Positions 1 through 7,149 of a stretch of 22,738 bases of DNA are shown piece after piece (position 1 is the stretch's first letter; each line of letters opens with the position of its first letter). The DNA is from a virus, in IMG/VR virus record IMGVR_UViG_3300030107_007660, positions 9,012-31,749 of that record. The stretch is one strand, 5' to 3'. A program made the position numbers and the translations under genes. The notes under the pieces are model-generated. The model saw only the letters and a program-made list of their open reading frames with translations. It was not told the origin of the DNA and did not search any database.

Positions 1-151
1 GATGTTTATTCTTCAAATCTTCATTCTCGTTCATCGTGATGATAAAATCAGGATTAACATACATGTTGCGTAAAGAATAATAGCTCTTTACCATTTTAGT
101 TTCAGGATCATAATTTCCGGCATCTTGTACCAGTTGGGTTAGCTTAATCAT
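1..151 (-). CDS. Hypothetical protein, N-terminal part only (runs off the left edge)
   Basis: An open frame starts with ATG at 149-151 on the minus strand and stays open to base 1. It encodes about 50 residues beginning MIKLTQLVQDAGNYDPETKM. The start overlaps the end of the upstream 73-residue gene by 8 bases, the same tight packing seen through the window, which supports it as a real gene. The visible part is polar, with several Asn, Asp and Tyr, and shows no signal peptide or membrane segment. I do not recognise the family. The true length and C-terminus lie outside the window. Confidence 0.6.
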   Translation of the reverse strand, partial: MIKLTQLVQDAGNYDPETKMVKSYYSLRNMYVNPDFIITMNENEDLKNKH

Positions 152-365
152 TGTTTAATACCTCGTAAGTTTTGTTTTTTCTAACAAGCCAGTTTTCTCT
201 CTCGTGGAATACCACGTAAGTAGTTTCATTAATTTCTGTAACTAACAATTTGGCCGGCCTGGATAGCTTCATAATCTTTCTTGTGCTGCCGTCATCGTCT
301 TCGGTAAACAGAGTTACGCCAGATGGCACATGTACTAAGTCCCCTTTAGCTGTCGTTGTCTTCAT
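144..365 (-). CDS. Small hypothetical protein, probably a beta-rich (SH3-like) fold
   Basis: A 73-residue protein starting MKTTTAKGDLVHVPSGVTLF. The start is well marked: GAGGAG lies 7 bases before the ATG. Its start overlaps the end of the preceding 100-residue gene by 20 bases and its stop overlaps the next start, so it sits inside a translationally coupled group downstream of groEL. The pattern of alternating hydrophobic residues (the KLLVTEINETTYVVFHE stretch, then WLVRK and TYEVL) suggests a small beta barrel. It resembles short SH3-like proteins I remember from marine phages, but that is memory and not a search. There is no catalytic motif, so function is unknown. Confidence 0.7.
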   Translation of the reverse strand: MKTTTAKGDLVHVPSGVTLFTEDDDGSTRKIMKLSRPAKLLVTEINETTYVVFHERENWLVRKNKTYEVLNND

Positions 366-648
366 CTTCTTTCTCCTCTTCAGGCAGGGTCGGAAACTCT
401 AGAGGCATCTCTGTCTGTAGCATCTCCTTGTAGCCTGAATATATAAGATAACAGTCATCTAGTTGTGTCATAACAAGTTCCAAGCTGTCTTGTACTCGCT
501 GAATTTCCTCTCTGGCCGATTTCAAATCGTGTGGATTAAACTTTAGCGCAGCTGCATTGCTTAGTTGCTGTCGACATTTTTTTAACAAGTCGTCAACAAA
601 AGATGGAACTTCTTCGTGGTCGATCGTGTGCGTGATTTTTACCTTCAT
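346..648 (-). CDS. Hypothetical protein, helical with an acidic tail
   Basis: A 100-residue protein whose ATG shares one base with the TGA stop of groEL (TGATG), which points to translational coupling with the chaperonin. The middle (about residues 15-75) looks alpha-helical and possibly coiled-coil, with repeated Leu and charged residues and a run containing SAREEIQRVQDSLELVMTQL. The last 15 residues are almost all Glu and Asp. There is no Cys pair, signal peptide or membrane segment. I do not recognise a family. Coupling to groEL could mean a shared role, but dense packing is the rule here, so the inference is weak. Confidence 0.7.
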   Translation of the reverse strand: MKVKITHTIDHEEVPSFVDDLLKKCRQQLSNAAALKFNPHDLKSAREEIQRVQDSLELVMTQLDDCYLIYSGYKEMLQTEMPLEFPTLPEEEKEDEDNDS

Positions 649-2213
649 CAGCTTTTCTCTACTATAGCTTTGTTTGTTGTGACTAAAGTTGAAGCGACCG
701 ACACGGAATTCTGCAGAGCTACTCTGGTAACTTTCGCAGGGTCAATAATCCCAGTCTCCAACATATCACACAATTGTGAATTTTTAAAGTCCCAGCCTTT
801 ACCTTCAGAGTTAATAATCTTATCTACTATCAGGTCAGGGCTTTCGCCGGCGTTCAAAGCCATTTGTCTAACTGGTGCCTCTAAAGATTTTCTTATAATC
901 TCTGCACCTATTCTTTGATCTTCGTTTTCAAATTCTATACAAAAATTTGTGCAGCTTAGCAGGGTGCTCCCACCACCGGGTACTATACCCTCCTCTTGGG
1001 CTGACCTCACCGCCTCTAGAGCATCTTCGACTCTATGCTTCTTTTCAATCATTTCAACTTCGGTCGGAGCGCCGATCTTCAAAACAGCCACCCCAGAGGC
1101 CAAGCGCGTGATGCGAGACTGAATGGCGCGGCACTCGCTCATATCCTCGGTTTGCTTTATTTCGTTTTTTAGTGATTCAATTTTGGCTTCAACTTTTTCA
1201 TGATCAGCGAAGCCACCCATGATCGTAGTGTGGTTTTTCAAAACTTCTACTTTTTTACACAAACCAAAGTCGTTTAAGGTAACGTCCTCTAGGTGCCTTC
1301 CGGACAGCCGGCTGAAGAAATACGCTCCAGTAGAAATGCAAAGATCTTTCATAGCATCGATCCTCTCTTTGCCATAGGCAGGCGCCTTGACCGCTGCCAC
1401 CTTCATCGACCCTCTTACGGAGTTCATTATCATAGCAGCTAATGCTTGACCCTCACATTGCTCTGCCACTATCAGCAGTGGCTTGTTTTCTCTTGAAGCA
1501 ATCTCAAGGGCCGGGAGTATGGGCTTTACTGTGTCTAATTTAAAGTCTGTAACAAGAATCAAAGCGTCCTCATAGACAACACAGTTTTTTCTTTCGTCAG
1601 TTACAAAAGACTGCGCAAAGTATCCAGAATTAAATCTAAATCCCTCTGCTAGGTCCAAAGTTGTTTCCATTGACTTGGCTTCTTCGACCAAAATAGAACC
1701 CTCATGGCCTACTTTGTCGACTGCTGAAGATATTAATTTACCAATCACTCTATCATTATTCGCAGAAATTGTGGCAATGTTTTCTATATCTTCAATAGAA
1801 ACAACGGGCTTTGAGCTTTGCTCAACTAGCTCTAATATCGCCTCAAGAGCCTTGTCCATGCCTCTTTTTAATTCTATCGGGGAGCTACCAGCAATTAGGT
1901 ACTTCTGACTATTCTTAATAATCTCCCTGGCCAACACGGTTGAGGTCGTTGTGCCATCGCCTGCCATTGTATTCGTTTCTGAAGCGGCCTGTTTTAAAAT
2001 CTGTGCGCCGGCGTTTTCAAAAGGATCATCGATATCAACAAAGTTGGCCACGGTGACTCCATCTTTTGTAATAATTGGTGCCGCTGAGCCCTTCGAAAGA
2101 ATAACGTTTCTTCCCTTTGGTCCTAAGGTGACCGCAACGTTGTCCGCTAATTTTTCAACTCCATTTAAGATCTTTTGTTGTAGATCTAAGTCGCAACAAT
2201 ACACTTTAGACAT
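648..2213 (-). CDS. groEL: Chaperonin GroEL (phage-encoded large subunit, 521 aa)
   Basis: A full-length group I chaperonin of 521 residues that would form ring complexes folding phage or host proteins using ATP. Visible hallmarks are the N-terminal VTLGPKGRNV segment, the nucleotide-binding GDGTTT motif near residue 86, the apical domain, and the KKHRVEDAL segment holding the Asp equivalent to E. coli D398, followed by EEGIVPGGG. It ends soon after the equatorial domain and lacks the Gly-Gly-Met repeat tail of bacterial GroEL. Many Cys residues are present (for example YCCD near the N-terminus), unlike typical housekeeping GroEL. An AGAGAGG ribosome-binding site lies 5 bases before the ATG, and a TATAAT box lies about 31 bases upstream, so it may have its own promoter. 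A matching GroES-like gene lies at 14892-15155. The family assignment is very secure. Confidence 0.97.
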   Translation of the reverse strand: MSKVYCCDLDLQQKILNGVEKLADNVAVTLGPKGRNVILSKGSAAPIITKDGVTVANFVDIDDPFENAGAQILKQAASETNTMAGDGTTTSTVLAREIIKNSQKYLIAGSSPIELKRGMDKALEAILELVEQSSKPVVSIEDIENIATISANNDRVIGKLISSAVDKVGHEGSILVEEAKSMETTLDLAEGFRFNSGYFAQSFVTDERKNCVVYEDALILVTDFKLDTVKPILPALEIASRENKPLLIVAEQCEGQALAAMIMNSVRGSMKVAAVKAPAYGKERIDAMKDLCISTGAYFFSRLSGRHLEDVTLNDFGLCKKVEVLKNHTTIMGGFADHEKVEAKIESLKNEIKQTEDMSECRAIQSRITRLASGVAVLKIGAPTEVEMIEKKHRVEDALEAVRSAQEEGIVPGGGSTLLSCTNFCIEFENEDQRIGAEIIRKSLEAPVRQMALNAGESPDLIVDKIINSEGKGWDFKNSQLCDMLETGIIDPAKVTRVALQNSVSVASTLVTTNKAIVEKS

Positions 2214-2243
2214 GCATACCTCTCTGTAACATACAATAACAAC

Positions 2244-2249
2244 ATTATA
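2244..2249 (-). promoter_or_regulatory. Possible -10 box (TATAAT) upstream of groEL
   Basis: The 55-base gap between the large unknown gene and groEL is AT-rich and holds a perfect TATAAT on the minus strand, about 31 bases before the groEL ATG. No good -35 hexamer is seen 16-18 bases further upstream, so it would be a weak or activator-dependent promoter. AT-rich composition makes a chance match possible. Confidence 0.35.
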
Positions 2250-2268
2250 AGATAAATCAATTTAAAAT

Positions 2269-3819
2269 TTAAATTTCTTTATCTACTTTTTTCATATATT
2301 GTCTTTGCCGTTTTTCAATTTGACCAGCGGTCCTAGCAGCTTCGATGCCCTGTTCCTTTTCACCGCCAATGAAATATGAATTAATTTCATTGGTAAGCTT
2401 CTCAACCCTGGAGAATAGTTCGAAAATCTGTTCGTTTAGAATATCAACATATTGCTCTGCTAAGTCTCTAACAGCTTGCTGGCCGATTTTTATTTGACCC
2501 AGATAACCAAAACCATCTCTGTCATAGTATTTTTCTTTATAGTATCTAGAGCTTACAATAAATTGTGTCTCGCCAGCAGAGCCTTCATAGCCAGAAGTCC
2601 TAGTAATCAACTCCCAGAACTGTTCTGGCCCTTTTCCTAAAGCGGCGCGGAGCATCGCGATCGATTCTCTATAAGTACGATAACCCTGATATGTCTTGAC
2701 TCCTACGGACTTCCACCTAGAATCGCCAGGTGGCAATTTTTCAAACTGCACCGGACCTCCGTCCTTGTACAACCTAAACCTTTTACCGCGCGGATTATTT
2801 GATTCTACGTTGTCAGCATCCATCAGTTCTGCCCCTGCAAACAACTCTTTAACATAGTCAGAATCATAAGAATTTAAAATCTTGTTGTATTGATTTAATC
2901 CACCAGGACCAGTCTTGACCCACCCTTGAGCCTCCACAGAGTCCATAGAGATAGGGCTGTAAGCTTCGTCTTCAGTCGCCGGCTCCTGCTTAGAGGGATC
3001 AGAAGTTAAATCTTTGGGCAGCAAAAGCAATAAATAGTTTTTCTTGTAAGACAACAAAGACTCTAAAAATGTCACAGCTGAAAAATCAAATTGATAAAAC
3101 TTAATAGCTTGCGATTCCGCGCCGGTAAGTGCAGCTGCAGATCCAGCTTCTTTAAAAGTTTTTAATCCAACGATGTAGGTCATCTTACCTTCGCCGCCGG
3201 CTTGCCCGACATATTGATCGCTCTCTGGATCTCGCTTTAACCCCGTTGGATCAATAAAGTGATCAACTAAGTCTCTGTAGCTACCGTGTACGTCTCCAGG
3301 CTTCTCCCCAAGCAATTTCAAACTTACAGGGTTCTTGTCATTGTCAATCAAGTCTTGAATACCGGCGGTGCCGGCGGGGACTTGCTCTCCCTGCAGCAGC
3401 GCTGCTAGAAAGCCTTCGAAGGCGAATCCAGCCGCGGATGCGTTAAAATGCAGCAAAATGTTAGTTAATGTGTCTAAAAGTACAATGTGTGAAAGGATTT
3501 CCGATATATCCTCAGTGACGGGAGGGTCTTCAATAAAATCATTAATATATTGAATTTTTTCAGTTAAGTTATTGCCCTTTGCAACAATTTTAGAAAGCAA
3601 GCTTTGAATTATTTCTCTATCTTTTGTTCCCTCTTTGCCCCACATCTTCTCAGATATTCTTATGATAGGGAGCCTGAGAGTTATGTCCTTATCTTGGACC
3701 TCGGAAGGAGGCAGAGCTTTTTCATTTAAAACCTCTTCTAGAGCTTCAAATATAAAACTCAGGTCTGCTTTTTTCTTGAAAAAATTCTCGCTCAAATATT
3801 TTATTTCGCTGTCATTCAT
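2269..3819 (-). CDS. Large protein of unknown function, possible PD-(D/E)XK nuclease-like core
   Basis: A 516-residue protein with GAGGTG 5 bases before its ATG. I do not recognise it as a named family. About residues 127-170 have the layout of a PD-(D/E)XK nuclease core: a hydrophobic helix with Glu135 (FAFEGFLAALL), a strand with Asp156 (GIQDLID), a short turn, then a strand with Ser166-x-Lys168 (PVSLKLL). The usual Glu of the E-x-K pair would be Ser. Small-residue and Gly/Pro-rich segments follow, with helical N- and C-terminal regions (EKLTNEINSYF, RQRQYMKK). It lies between the ClpP-like gene and groEL. A virion or nucleic-acid role is possible. The nuclease idea rests on motif spacing alone. 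Confidence 0.8.
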   Translation of the reverse strand: MNDSEIKYLSENFFKKKADLSFIFEALEEVLNEKALPPSEVQDKDITLRLPIIRISEKMWGKEGTKDREIIQSLLSKIVAKGNNLTEKIQYINDFIEDPPVTEDISEILSHIVLLDTLTNILLHFNASAAGFAFEGFLAALLQGEQVPAGTAGIQDLIDNDKNPVSLKLLGEKPGDVHGSYRDLVDHFIDPTGLKRDPESDQYVGQAGGEGKMTYIVGLKTFKEAGSAAALTGAESQAIKFYQFDFSAVTFLESLLSYKKNYLLLLLPKDLTSDPSKQEPATEDEAYSPISMDSVEAQGWVKTGPGGLNQYNKILNSYDSDYVKELFAGAELMDADNVESNNPRGKRFRLYKDGGPVQFEKLPPGDSRWKSVGVKTYQGYRTYRESIAMLRAALGKGPEQFWELITRTSGYEGSAGETQFIVSSRYYKEKYYDRDGFGYLGQIKIGQQAVRDLAEQYVDILNEQIFELFSRVEKLTNEINSYFIGGEKEQGIEAARTAGQIEKRQRQYMKKVDKEI

Positions 3820-3837
3820 AATTACACCTCATACTAA

Positions 3838-4521
3838 TTAGAAAATTATATCCGCAATACCCAATTTTACCGCCTCTTCAGCATTTAAATATACATTTGC
3901 TTTCTTATTCATTAATTTTCTAACGTAAGCTTGGCTCATGTTTGTTTCTTCTACGAGAGCCTGGACATACATTTTCTGTATAGCTTTGGTCTCTTTGAAC
4001 TCGTTCTCAACGTCAGCCAAATATCCATGCTGGCCGGCCATGACTCCGTGTATCATGACTCTACAGTACTTGCCAATTCGCCTCTCTCCCTTTGTGCCAG
4101 CCGCTAAAAGAAGTACGCCAGCGGACATAACTTTTCCTATCCCCTTGGTTCTAATGGGCGACTTTTCACGCACCTCTCTCATAACATCGTAGACAGAAAA
4201 CATATCTGCTGCTAGGCCGCCGTGAGTAGATATGACAAAATCGATTGGCTGGTATGTTTCAATCGGCTCTGCTGCTTCATCTTCAGTTTCTGGATATTCA
4301 TTGCCAGTACCAGAGAGATGCAAAGCTAGTAAGCCGTAAACAGCCTCGGAGCACTTCTCTTCGTTGATGTCTCCGTATATTCCTGTCACCCTAAGTTCTG
4401 GCCTAGCATCGCTTGGCATCAACATTGAAAACAACTCTTGTGACTCAATATTCTCTTTTTGCTCTTCCTGCTTTTCTTCTTGCTTCTCTTCTTCTGCAAG
4501 TATTTTTTTACCGATTCTCAT
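3838..4521 (-). CDS. ClpP-like serine protease with substituted catalytic Asp
   Basis: A ClpP/crotonase-fold peptidase. The best start is the ATG at 4521, which has AAAGGAG 6 bases upstream and gives 227 residues. In-frame TTG (4548) and ATG (4527) codons lie too far from or too close to that site. From the 4521 start, the N-terminus (about 9-25) is a charged EEKQEEKQEEQ stretch. The oxyanion Gly-Gly is at STHGG, the nucleophile Ser at KVMSAG (residue 133) and the base His at RVMIHG (158). Where E. coli ClpP has its third catalytic residue (Asp in RDRFLSAPEAV), this protein has Asn (ANVYLNAEEAV, residue 209). ClpP-like proteins in phages can act as head-maturation proteases or as altered Clp subunits. 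No ClpX/ClpA-type ATPase gene is in the window. The fold is secure; activity and role are uncertain. Confidence 0.9.
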   Translation of the reverse strand: MRIGKKILAEEEKQEEKQEEQKENIESQELFSMLMPSDARPELRVTGIYGDINEEKCSEAVYGLLALHLSGTGNEYPETEDEAAEPIETYQPIDFVISTHGGLAADMFSVYDVMREVREKSPIRTKGIGKVMSAGVLLLAAGTKGERRIGKYCRVMIHGVMAGQHGYLADVENEFKETKAIQKMYVQALVEETNMSQAYVRKLMNKKANVYLNAEEAVKLGIADIIF

Positions 4522-4864
4522 TCTCATCTCCTTTTGACTCCATTGCAATTAATATTTTCATAGCTTGGTCCCAATCTCCAATTGAGATCTGCTGCCATGT
4601 TCCATCTGGGATGGCGTTTTTCAAAGAAGACAAAGCCATGCTTTGCCAATACTTGAAAATTATTTCAATTCCTTGATCTTGTTCCGGGCTAACCGCTTTT
4701 AATAGCTCTTTTGAGGTCTTCTCTGTGTACCTCAAAAGAGCTAGGCAGTTAACAAGCGTGATCTTGTAAAGTAGAGTCCTACTCCAAAGACCAAATATTC
4801 TAATTCCAGAAGCATGTGCTAACACTCCTGAAAAAAATGTAATAAATATATCTATAAGCTCCAC
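4508..4864 (-). CDS. Conserved hypothetical protein with hydrophobic N-terminus
   Basis: A protein of about 118 residues. Two in-frame GTG codons are possible starts. The second (4864) has AAAGGTG 6 bases upstream and is preferred over the one at 4873, which overlaps that site; the protein then begins MELIDIFITFFSGVLAHASG. The first 40 residues are strongly hydrophobic and could form a membrane-associated or buried helix pair. The C-terminal half holds conserved-looking aromatic positions (IFKYWQSMALSSLK, WQQISIGDWDQAM). Similar short proteins occur in marine T4-like phages as I remember, with no known function. It starts immediately after a strong terminator hairpin, so its expression would need read-through. 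Its end overlaps the ClpP-like start by 14 bases. Confidence 0.75.
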   Translation of the reverse strand: MELIDIFITFFSGVLAHASGIRIFGLWSRTLLYKITLVNCLALLRYTEKTSKELLKAVSPEQDQGIEIIFKYWQSMALSSLKNAIPDGTWQQISIGDWDQAMKILIAMESKGDENENR

Positions 4865-4880
4865 AATTTTCACCTTTTAC

Positions 4881-4911
4881 AAAAAAAAAGGCATGCCAAT
4901 TGGCATGCCTT
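4881..4911 (-). terminator. Rho-independent terminator after the acidic-protein gene
   Basis: A perfect 10-bp stem (AAGGCATGCC pairing with GGCATGCCTT) with an AATT loop is followed on the minus strand by nine T residues. It lies just past the stop of the acidic 186-residue gene and only about 17 bases before the preferred start of the next gene. It would end the late transcript from the TATAAATA promoter, giving a one-gene unit. The hairpin is a perfect palindrome on both strands, but the T tract follows it only in minus-strand RNA. Confidence 0.92.
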
Positions 4912-4935
4912 AAACAAACAGCTTTGTTTTATTAC

Positions 4936-5496
4936 TTACAGCGCTTCAGTTCTTTTCTTTAAGAGTCTCACGCGGCGCGCGACACGGCGCGCAACCTCCT
5001 GAAGCATCTCCTCTTGAATTTCAGCGTCTTCATCGACCACTGTTACTTCTTCAAGACCTTCCATACCTTCTGGTTCTTCGGCGCCCGTTTCCATTTCTGG
5101 CGCTTCTCCCCCAAGGTCCATACCTTCTGGCTCTTCTCCGCCCTCGTCCTCGCCACCTTCTACGAAGATTGCATCGGCGGCAGCTTGGCCCTCTGGGCCG
5201 GCTGCAGCTAAGGCGCGCTTAAGACCATCCACTACGTCTTCTACGGCTTCTAGCACTTCATCGCCGGCGCCTTCTTCTTCGCCGGCCATATCCATGTCCA
5301 TTTCGCCTTCTTCGCCCTCTGGCTCGGCGTCGGGCATGGGATCACCCATGGCATCGGGGGCGTCTTCTTCCTGTTCTTCGCCTCCCATCATTTCCTGCTC
5401 ATGCAGGCGCTCAACGAAGCCATCAGACAAGGATCCGATGTTCGCGTACTTCATCATTCTGCGAATCTGTGTTTCTTTTAAAAGCTGCTTTTTCAT
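4936..5496 (-). CDS. Very acidic protein, candidate prohead core or internal virion protein
   Basis: A 186-residue protein dominated by Glu, Asp and Gly from about residue 32 to 165, with a basic N-terminal segment (MKKQLLKETQIRRMMKYANI) and a basic C-terminal tail (EEMLQEVARRVARRVRLLKK). A ribosome-binding site (TAGGAG) precedes the ATG. It is the only gene here with both a T4-type late promoter and a strong terminator, so it is probably made late and in large amounts. Composition and setting resemble the acidic prohead-core proteins of T4 (gp67/gp68 type). LKE, LHE, IQE and LQE tripeptides match the T4 gp21 cleavage rule (Leu or Ile, any residue, Glu). Similar N-termini occur in marine T4-like phages as I recall. 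The scaffold or internal role is inference. Confidence 0.85.
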   Translation of the reverse strand: MKKQLLKETQIRRMMKYANIGSLSDGFVERLHEQEMMGGEEQEEDAPDAMGDPMPDAEPEGEEGEMDMDMAGEEEGAGDEVLEAVEDVVDGLKRALAAAGPEGQAAADAIFVEGGEDEGGEEPEGMDLGGEAPEMETGAEEPEGMEGLEEVTVVDEDAEIQEEMLQEVARRVARRVRLLKKRTEAL

Positions 5497-5542
5497 TTTT
5501 TATCTCCTAAAATGCTGTTAGCATACACATTAAATAGAACTT

Positions 5543-5550
5543 TATTTATA
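5543..5550 (-). promoter_or_regulatory. T4-type late promoter (TATAAATA)
   Basis: The minus strand carries an exact TATAAATA, the consensus -10 element of T4 late promoters, 47 bases upstream of the ATG of the acidic-protein gene in a non-coding gap. It is the only minus-strand copy I found in an intergenic position in the window. T4 late transcription uses a gp55-type sigma factor with the sliding clamp and a gp33-type co-activator. None of these is identified here with certainty. Confidence 0.7.
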
Positions 5551-5564
5551 TAAATGACCATTTT

Positions 5565-5792
5565 TTATTCAAACTCATTTTTAATCTTATTTAAAACTTT
5601 GTCTTGTATTTGTTTCACTCTCACAAAACTTATACCTAATCTTTCGGAGACCTCTCTCAAGGTCATTTGTCCATTCCTATCGACGCTTTCGAAAGTGCAA
5701 TTACTTTCTTTTTTGTAATCGATCCAATAGCGACAGTCTTCAACTGGACACGATACTTTTAATTTCCTGCAAGTTTCCAAACACTGTATCAT
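5565..5792 (-). CDS. Small sigma-70 region-4-like protein with Cys cluster
   Basis: A 75-residue protein. Residues 44-71 (TLREVSERLGISFVRVKQIQ and the following helix) closely follow the sigma-70 region 4.2 helix-turn-helix pattern, TLxEVgerLgvsreRvrQIexkaLxkL, which normally contacts the -35 element and the RNA polymerase beta flap. The N-terminal half has Cys4, Cys8, Cys15, Cys20 and Cys32 with CRYWIDY between the last two, possibly a zinc site. There is no region 2, so it cannot recognise a -10 box by itself. GGAG lies 8 bases before the ATG, and the start overlaps the previous stop as ATGA. It lies directly upstream of the T4-type late promoter. A gp33-like co-activator or an anti-host-sigma role is possible. 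Confidence 0.82.
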   Translation of the reverse strand: MIQCLETCRKLKVSCPVEDCRYWIDYKKESNCTFESVDRNGQMTLREVSERLGISFVRVKQIQDKVLNKIKNEFE

Positions 5793-6127
5793 AAATTTGT
5801 CTCCGTCTCTATCATATCAAATATATTTTCAATTTCTTCTTTGTCTAGTGAATATTTTTTTGAAACTTCTTGAGCATTCTTTTTTATTTTATTTATTTTG
5901 CTTCTCTTTTGTTGCCCTTGGACCTTGTGTTCTCCCTTGAGTTTGTCTAGAAAAGCGTGAACTAACTCGTCATGTTCAATGTAGCCAGTTATCATCATTC
6001 TAAAGAACTGAGATTGAGTTATGCCATCAAAATCACATCTAATTTTTAATTTAGCTTGGCGATCACTGCTGTCATAAAACATAATTTTCTTTCTGTCTTC
6101 TAACGTTGGAACAGTCGGGTCCTTCAT
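5789..6127 (-). CDS. Conserved hypothetical protein, ribbon-helix-helix-like
   Basis: The preferred start is the ATG at 6127, with a strong GGAGG 5 bases upstream and an ATGA overlap with the stop of the IMPDH/GMPR gene; it gives 112 residues. An in-frame TTG at 6139 has no such site. Residues about 25-55 show a short strand followed by a helix (KLKIRCDFDGITQSQFFRMM), the order expected of a ribbon-helix-helix DNA-binding unit. A Lys-rich middle (KRSKINKIKKNAQEVSKKYS) and an acidic end (EIENIFDMIETE) follow. I recall similar proteins in marine phages, annotated as hypothetical. It is coupled to the sigma-region-4-like gene, so a joint transcription role is plausible but unproven. Confidence 0.75.
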   Translation of the reverse strand: MKDPTVPTLEDRKKIMFYDSSDRQAKLKIRCDFDGITQSQFFRMMITGYIEHDELVHAFLDKLKGEHKVQGQQKRSKINKIKKNAQEVSKKYSLDKEEIENIFDMIETETNL

Positions 6128-7149
6128 TTGTTCCTCCAAAGTATATGTGTATTACTTTCTAGTTGCGCAGCGTTTGATTGTCGTATGAAAGATGCTCTTC
6201 CTCGAAGCTCTTCCAAGCTGCGTGCGCCTGAATAAGACAACCCACTGCGAATACCACCAGCAATATCTTTAAGGATACTTTCAACACTACCCCTGTACGG
6301 AACTGTGGTAGAGACACCCTCGGGCGTAGAGGACTTACCTCGCCAGGATTTCTGCGCTGCGCTGGAAGCCATCCCTCGATATACTTTATACTTTTTTTGA
6401 TCTTTGCCAACGAAGGTCTCTCCAGGCGTTTCTTTAGTTCCGGCCAACATAGAGCCCACCATGACAAAGTCCGCGCCTGCTGCAAGAGCTTTCACCATGT
6501 CACCCGTAGTCTTTATACCGCCATCTGCAATAATTTTAGTATCATAAGTAGTACGAGAACAATCTAAAATGCTCTGAAAAGTTGGCATGCCATGGCCAGA
6601 CACCATCCTCGTAGAGCAGATCGATCCTCCGCCGATGCCAACTCGAATAGAGTCGGCACCCCAACTGGCTAAGGCATCAAAAGCCTCCAATGTTGCTACA
6701 TTGCCGGCCATTATGTGTGCGTGAGGCACCTCATCTTTTAAAGACTTTATACAGCGCTCCATCATTGAATGGTGTCCGTGTGCCACATCAATACAAAGAA
6801 TATTTGCGCCAGCTTCATGACACCTCATGGCTCTCTCAATATAATCGCCTGTCATTCCAACCGCTGCTCCCACAGGTCCAAGGTAGGTGGTCGCAGCTTT
6901 GAACACCTCATGAGCCTGCTCCTCCGGAGTGTTATATCTGTGCACAACACCTAGACCGCCTGCTTTTTGCATGGCAATTGCCATGTGGCGTTCGGTGATC
7001 GTGTCCATAGGGCTTGAAATCACCGGTAGTTTAAAAACATGGTCGTTGTCGAGATCGCTAGCTAAATCAACTTGCGATCTGCTTTCGATGTCACTATACT
7101 TTGGCGTCAGCAAAACATCATCGAAAGAAAGCGTTTGATCAAAATCCAT
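6124..7149 (-). CDS. IMP dehydrogenase/GMP reductase family enzyme without CBS domains
   Basis: A TIM-barrel enzyme acting on IMP or GMP with NAD(P). The ATG at 7149 (341 residues) is preferred because the protein then begins [20 protein letters not shown], the normal family start, with AAGGA upstream; an ATG at 7167 lacks a site. Visible parts are SSPMDT, the phosphate-binding DGGIKTTGD and GSMLAGT, and the catalytic loop [11 protein letters not shown] with Cys178, where the usual Pro of GIGPGS is Gly. The pair of CBS domains found in most bacterial IMPDH is absent, giving GMP-reductase-like length. The mobile flap ([13 protein letters not shown], then TTVPYRGS) lacks an obvious IMPDH Arg-Tyr dyad, whereas the C-terminus ([17 protein letters not shown]) looks like IMPDH. 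IMPDH versus GMP reductase cannot be settled by eye. Confidence 0.92.
   Translation of the reverse strand: MDFDQTLSFDDVLLTPKYSDIESRSQVDLASDLDNDHVFKLPVISSPMDTITERHMAIAMQKAGGLGVVHRYNTPEEQAHEVFKAATTYLGPVGAAVGMTGDYIERAMRCHEAGANILCIDVAHGHHSMMERCIKSLKDEVPHAHIMAGNVATLEAFDALASWGADSIRVGIGGGSICSTRMVSGHGMPTFQSILDCSRTTYDTKIIADGGIKTTGDMVKALAAGADFVMVGSMLAGTKETPGETFVGKDQKKYKVYRGMASSAAQKSWRGKSSTPEGVSTTVPYRGSVESILKDIAGGIRSGLSYSGARSLEELRGRASFIRQSNAAQLESNTHILWRNK

Noticed and set aside
616-2229. Open frames on the plus strand opposite groEL
   Set aside because: They lie wholly inside or over the strongly supported groEL on the other strand, have no ribosome-binding sites or recognisable domains, and are expected shadows.
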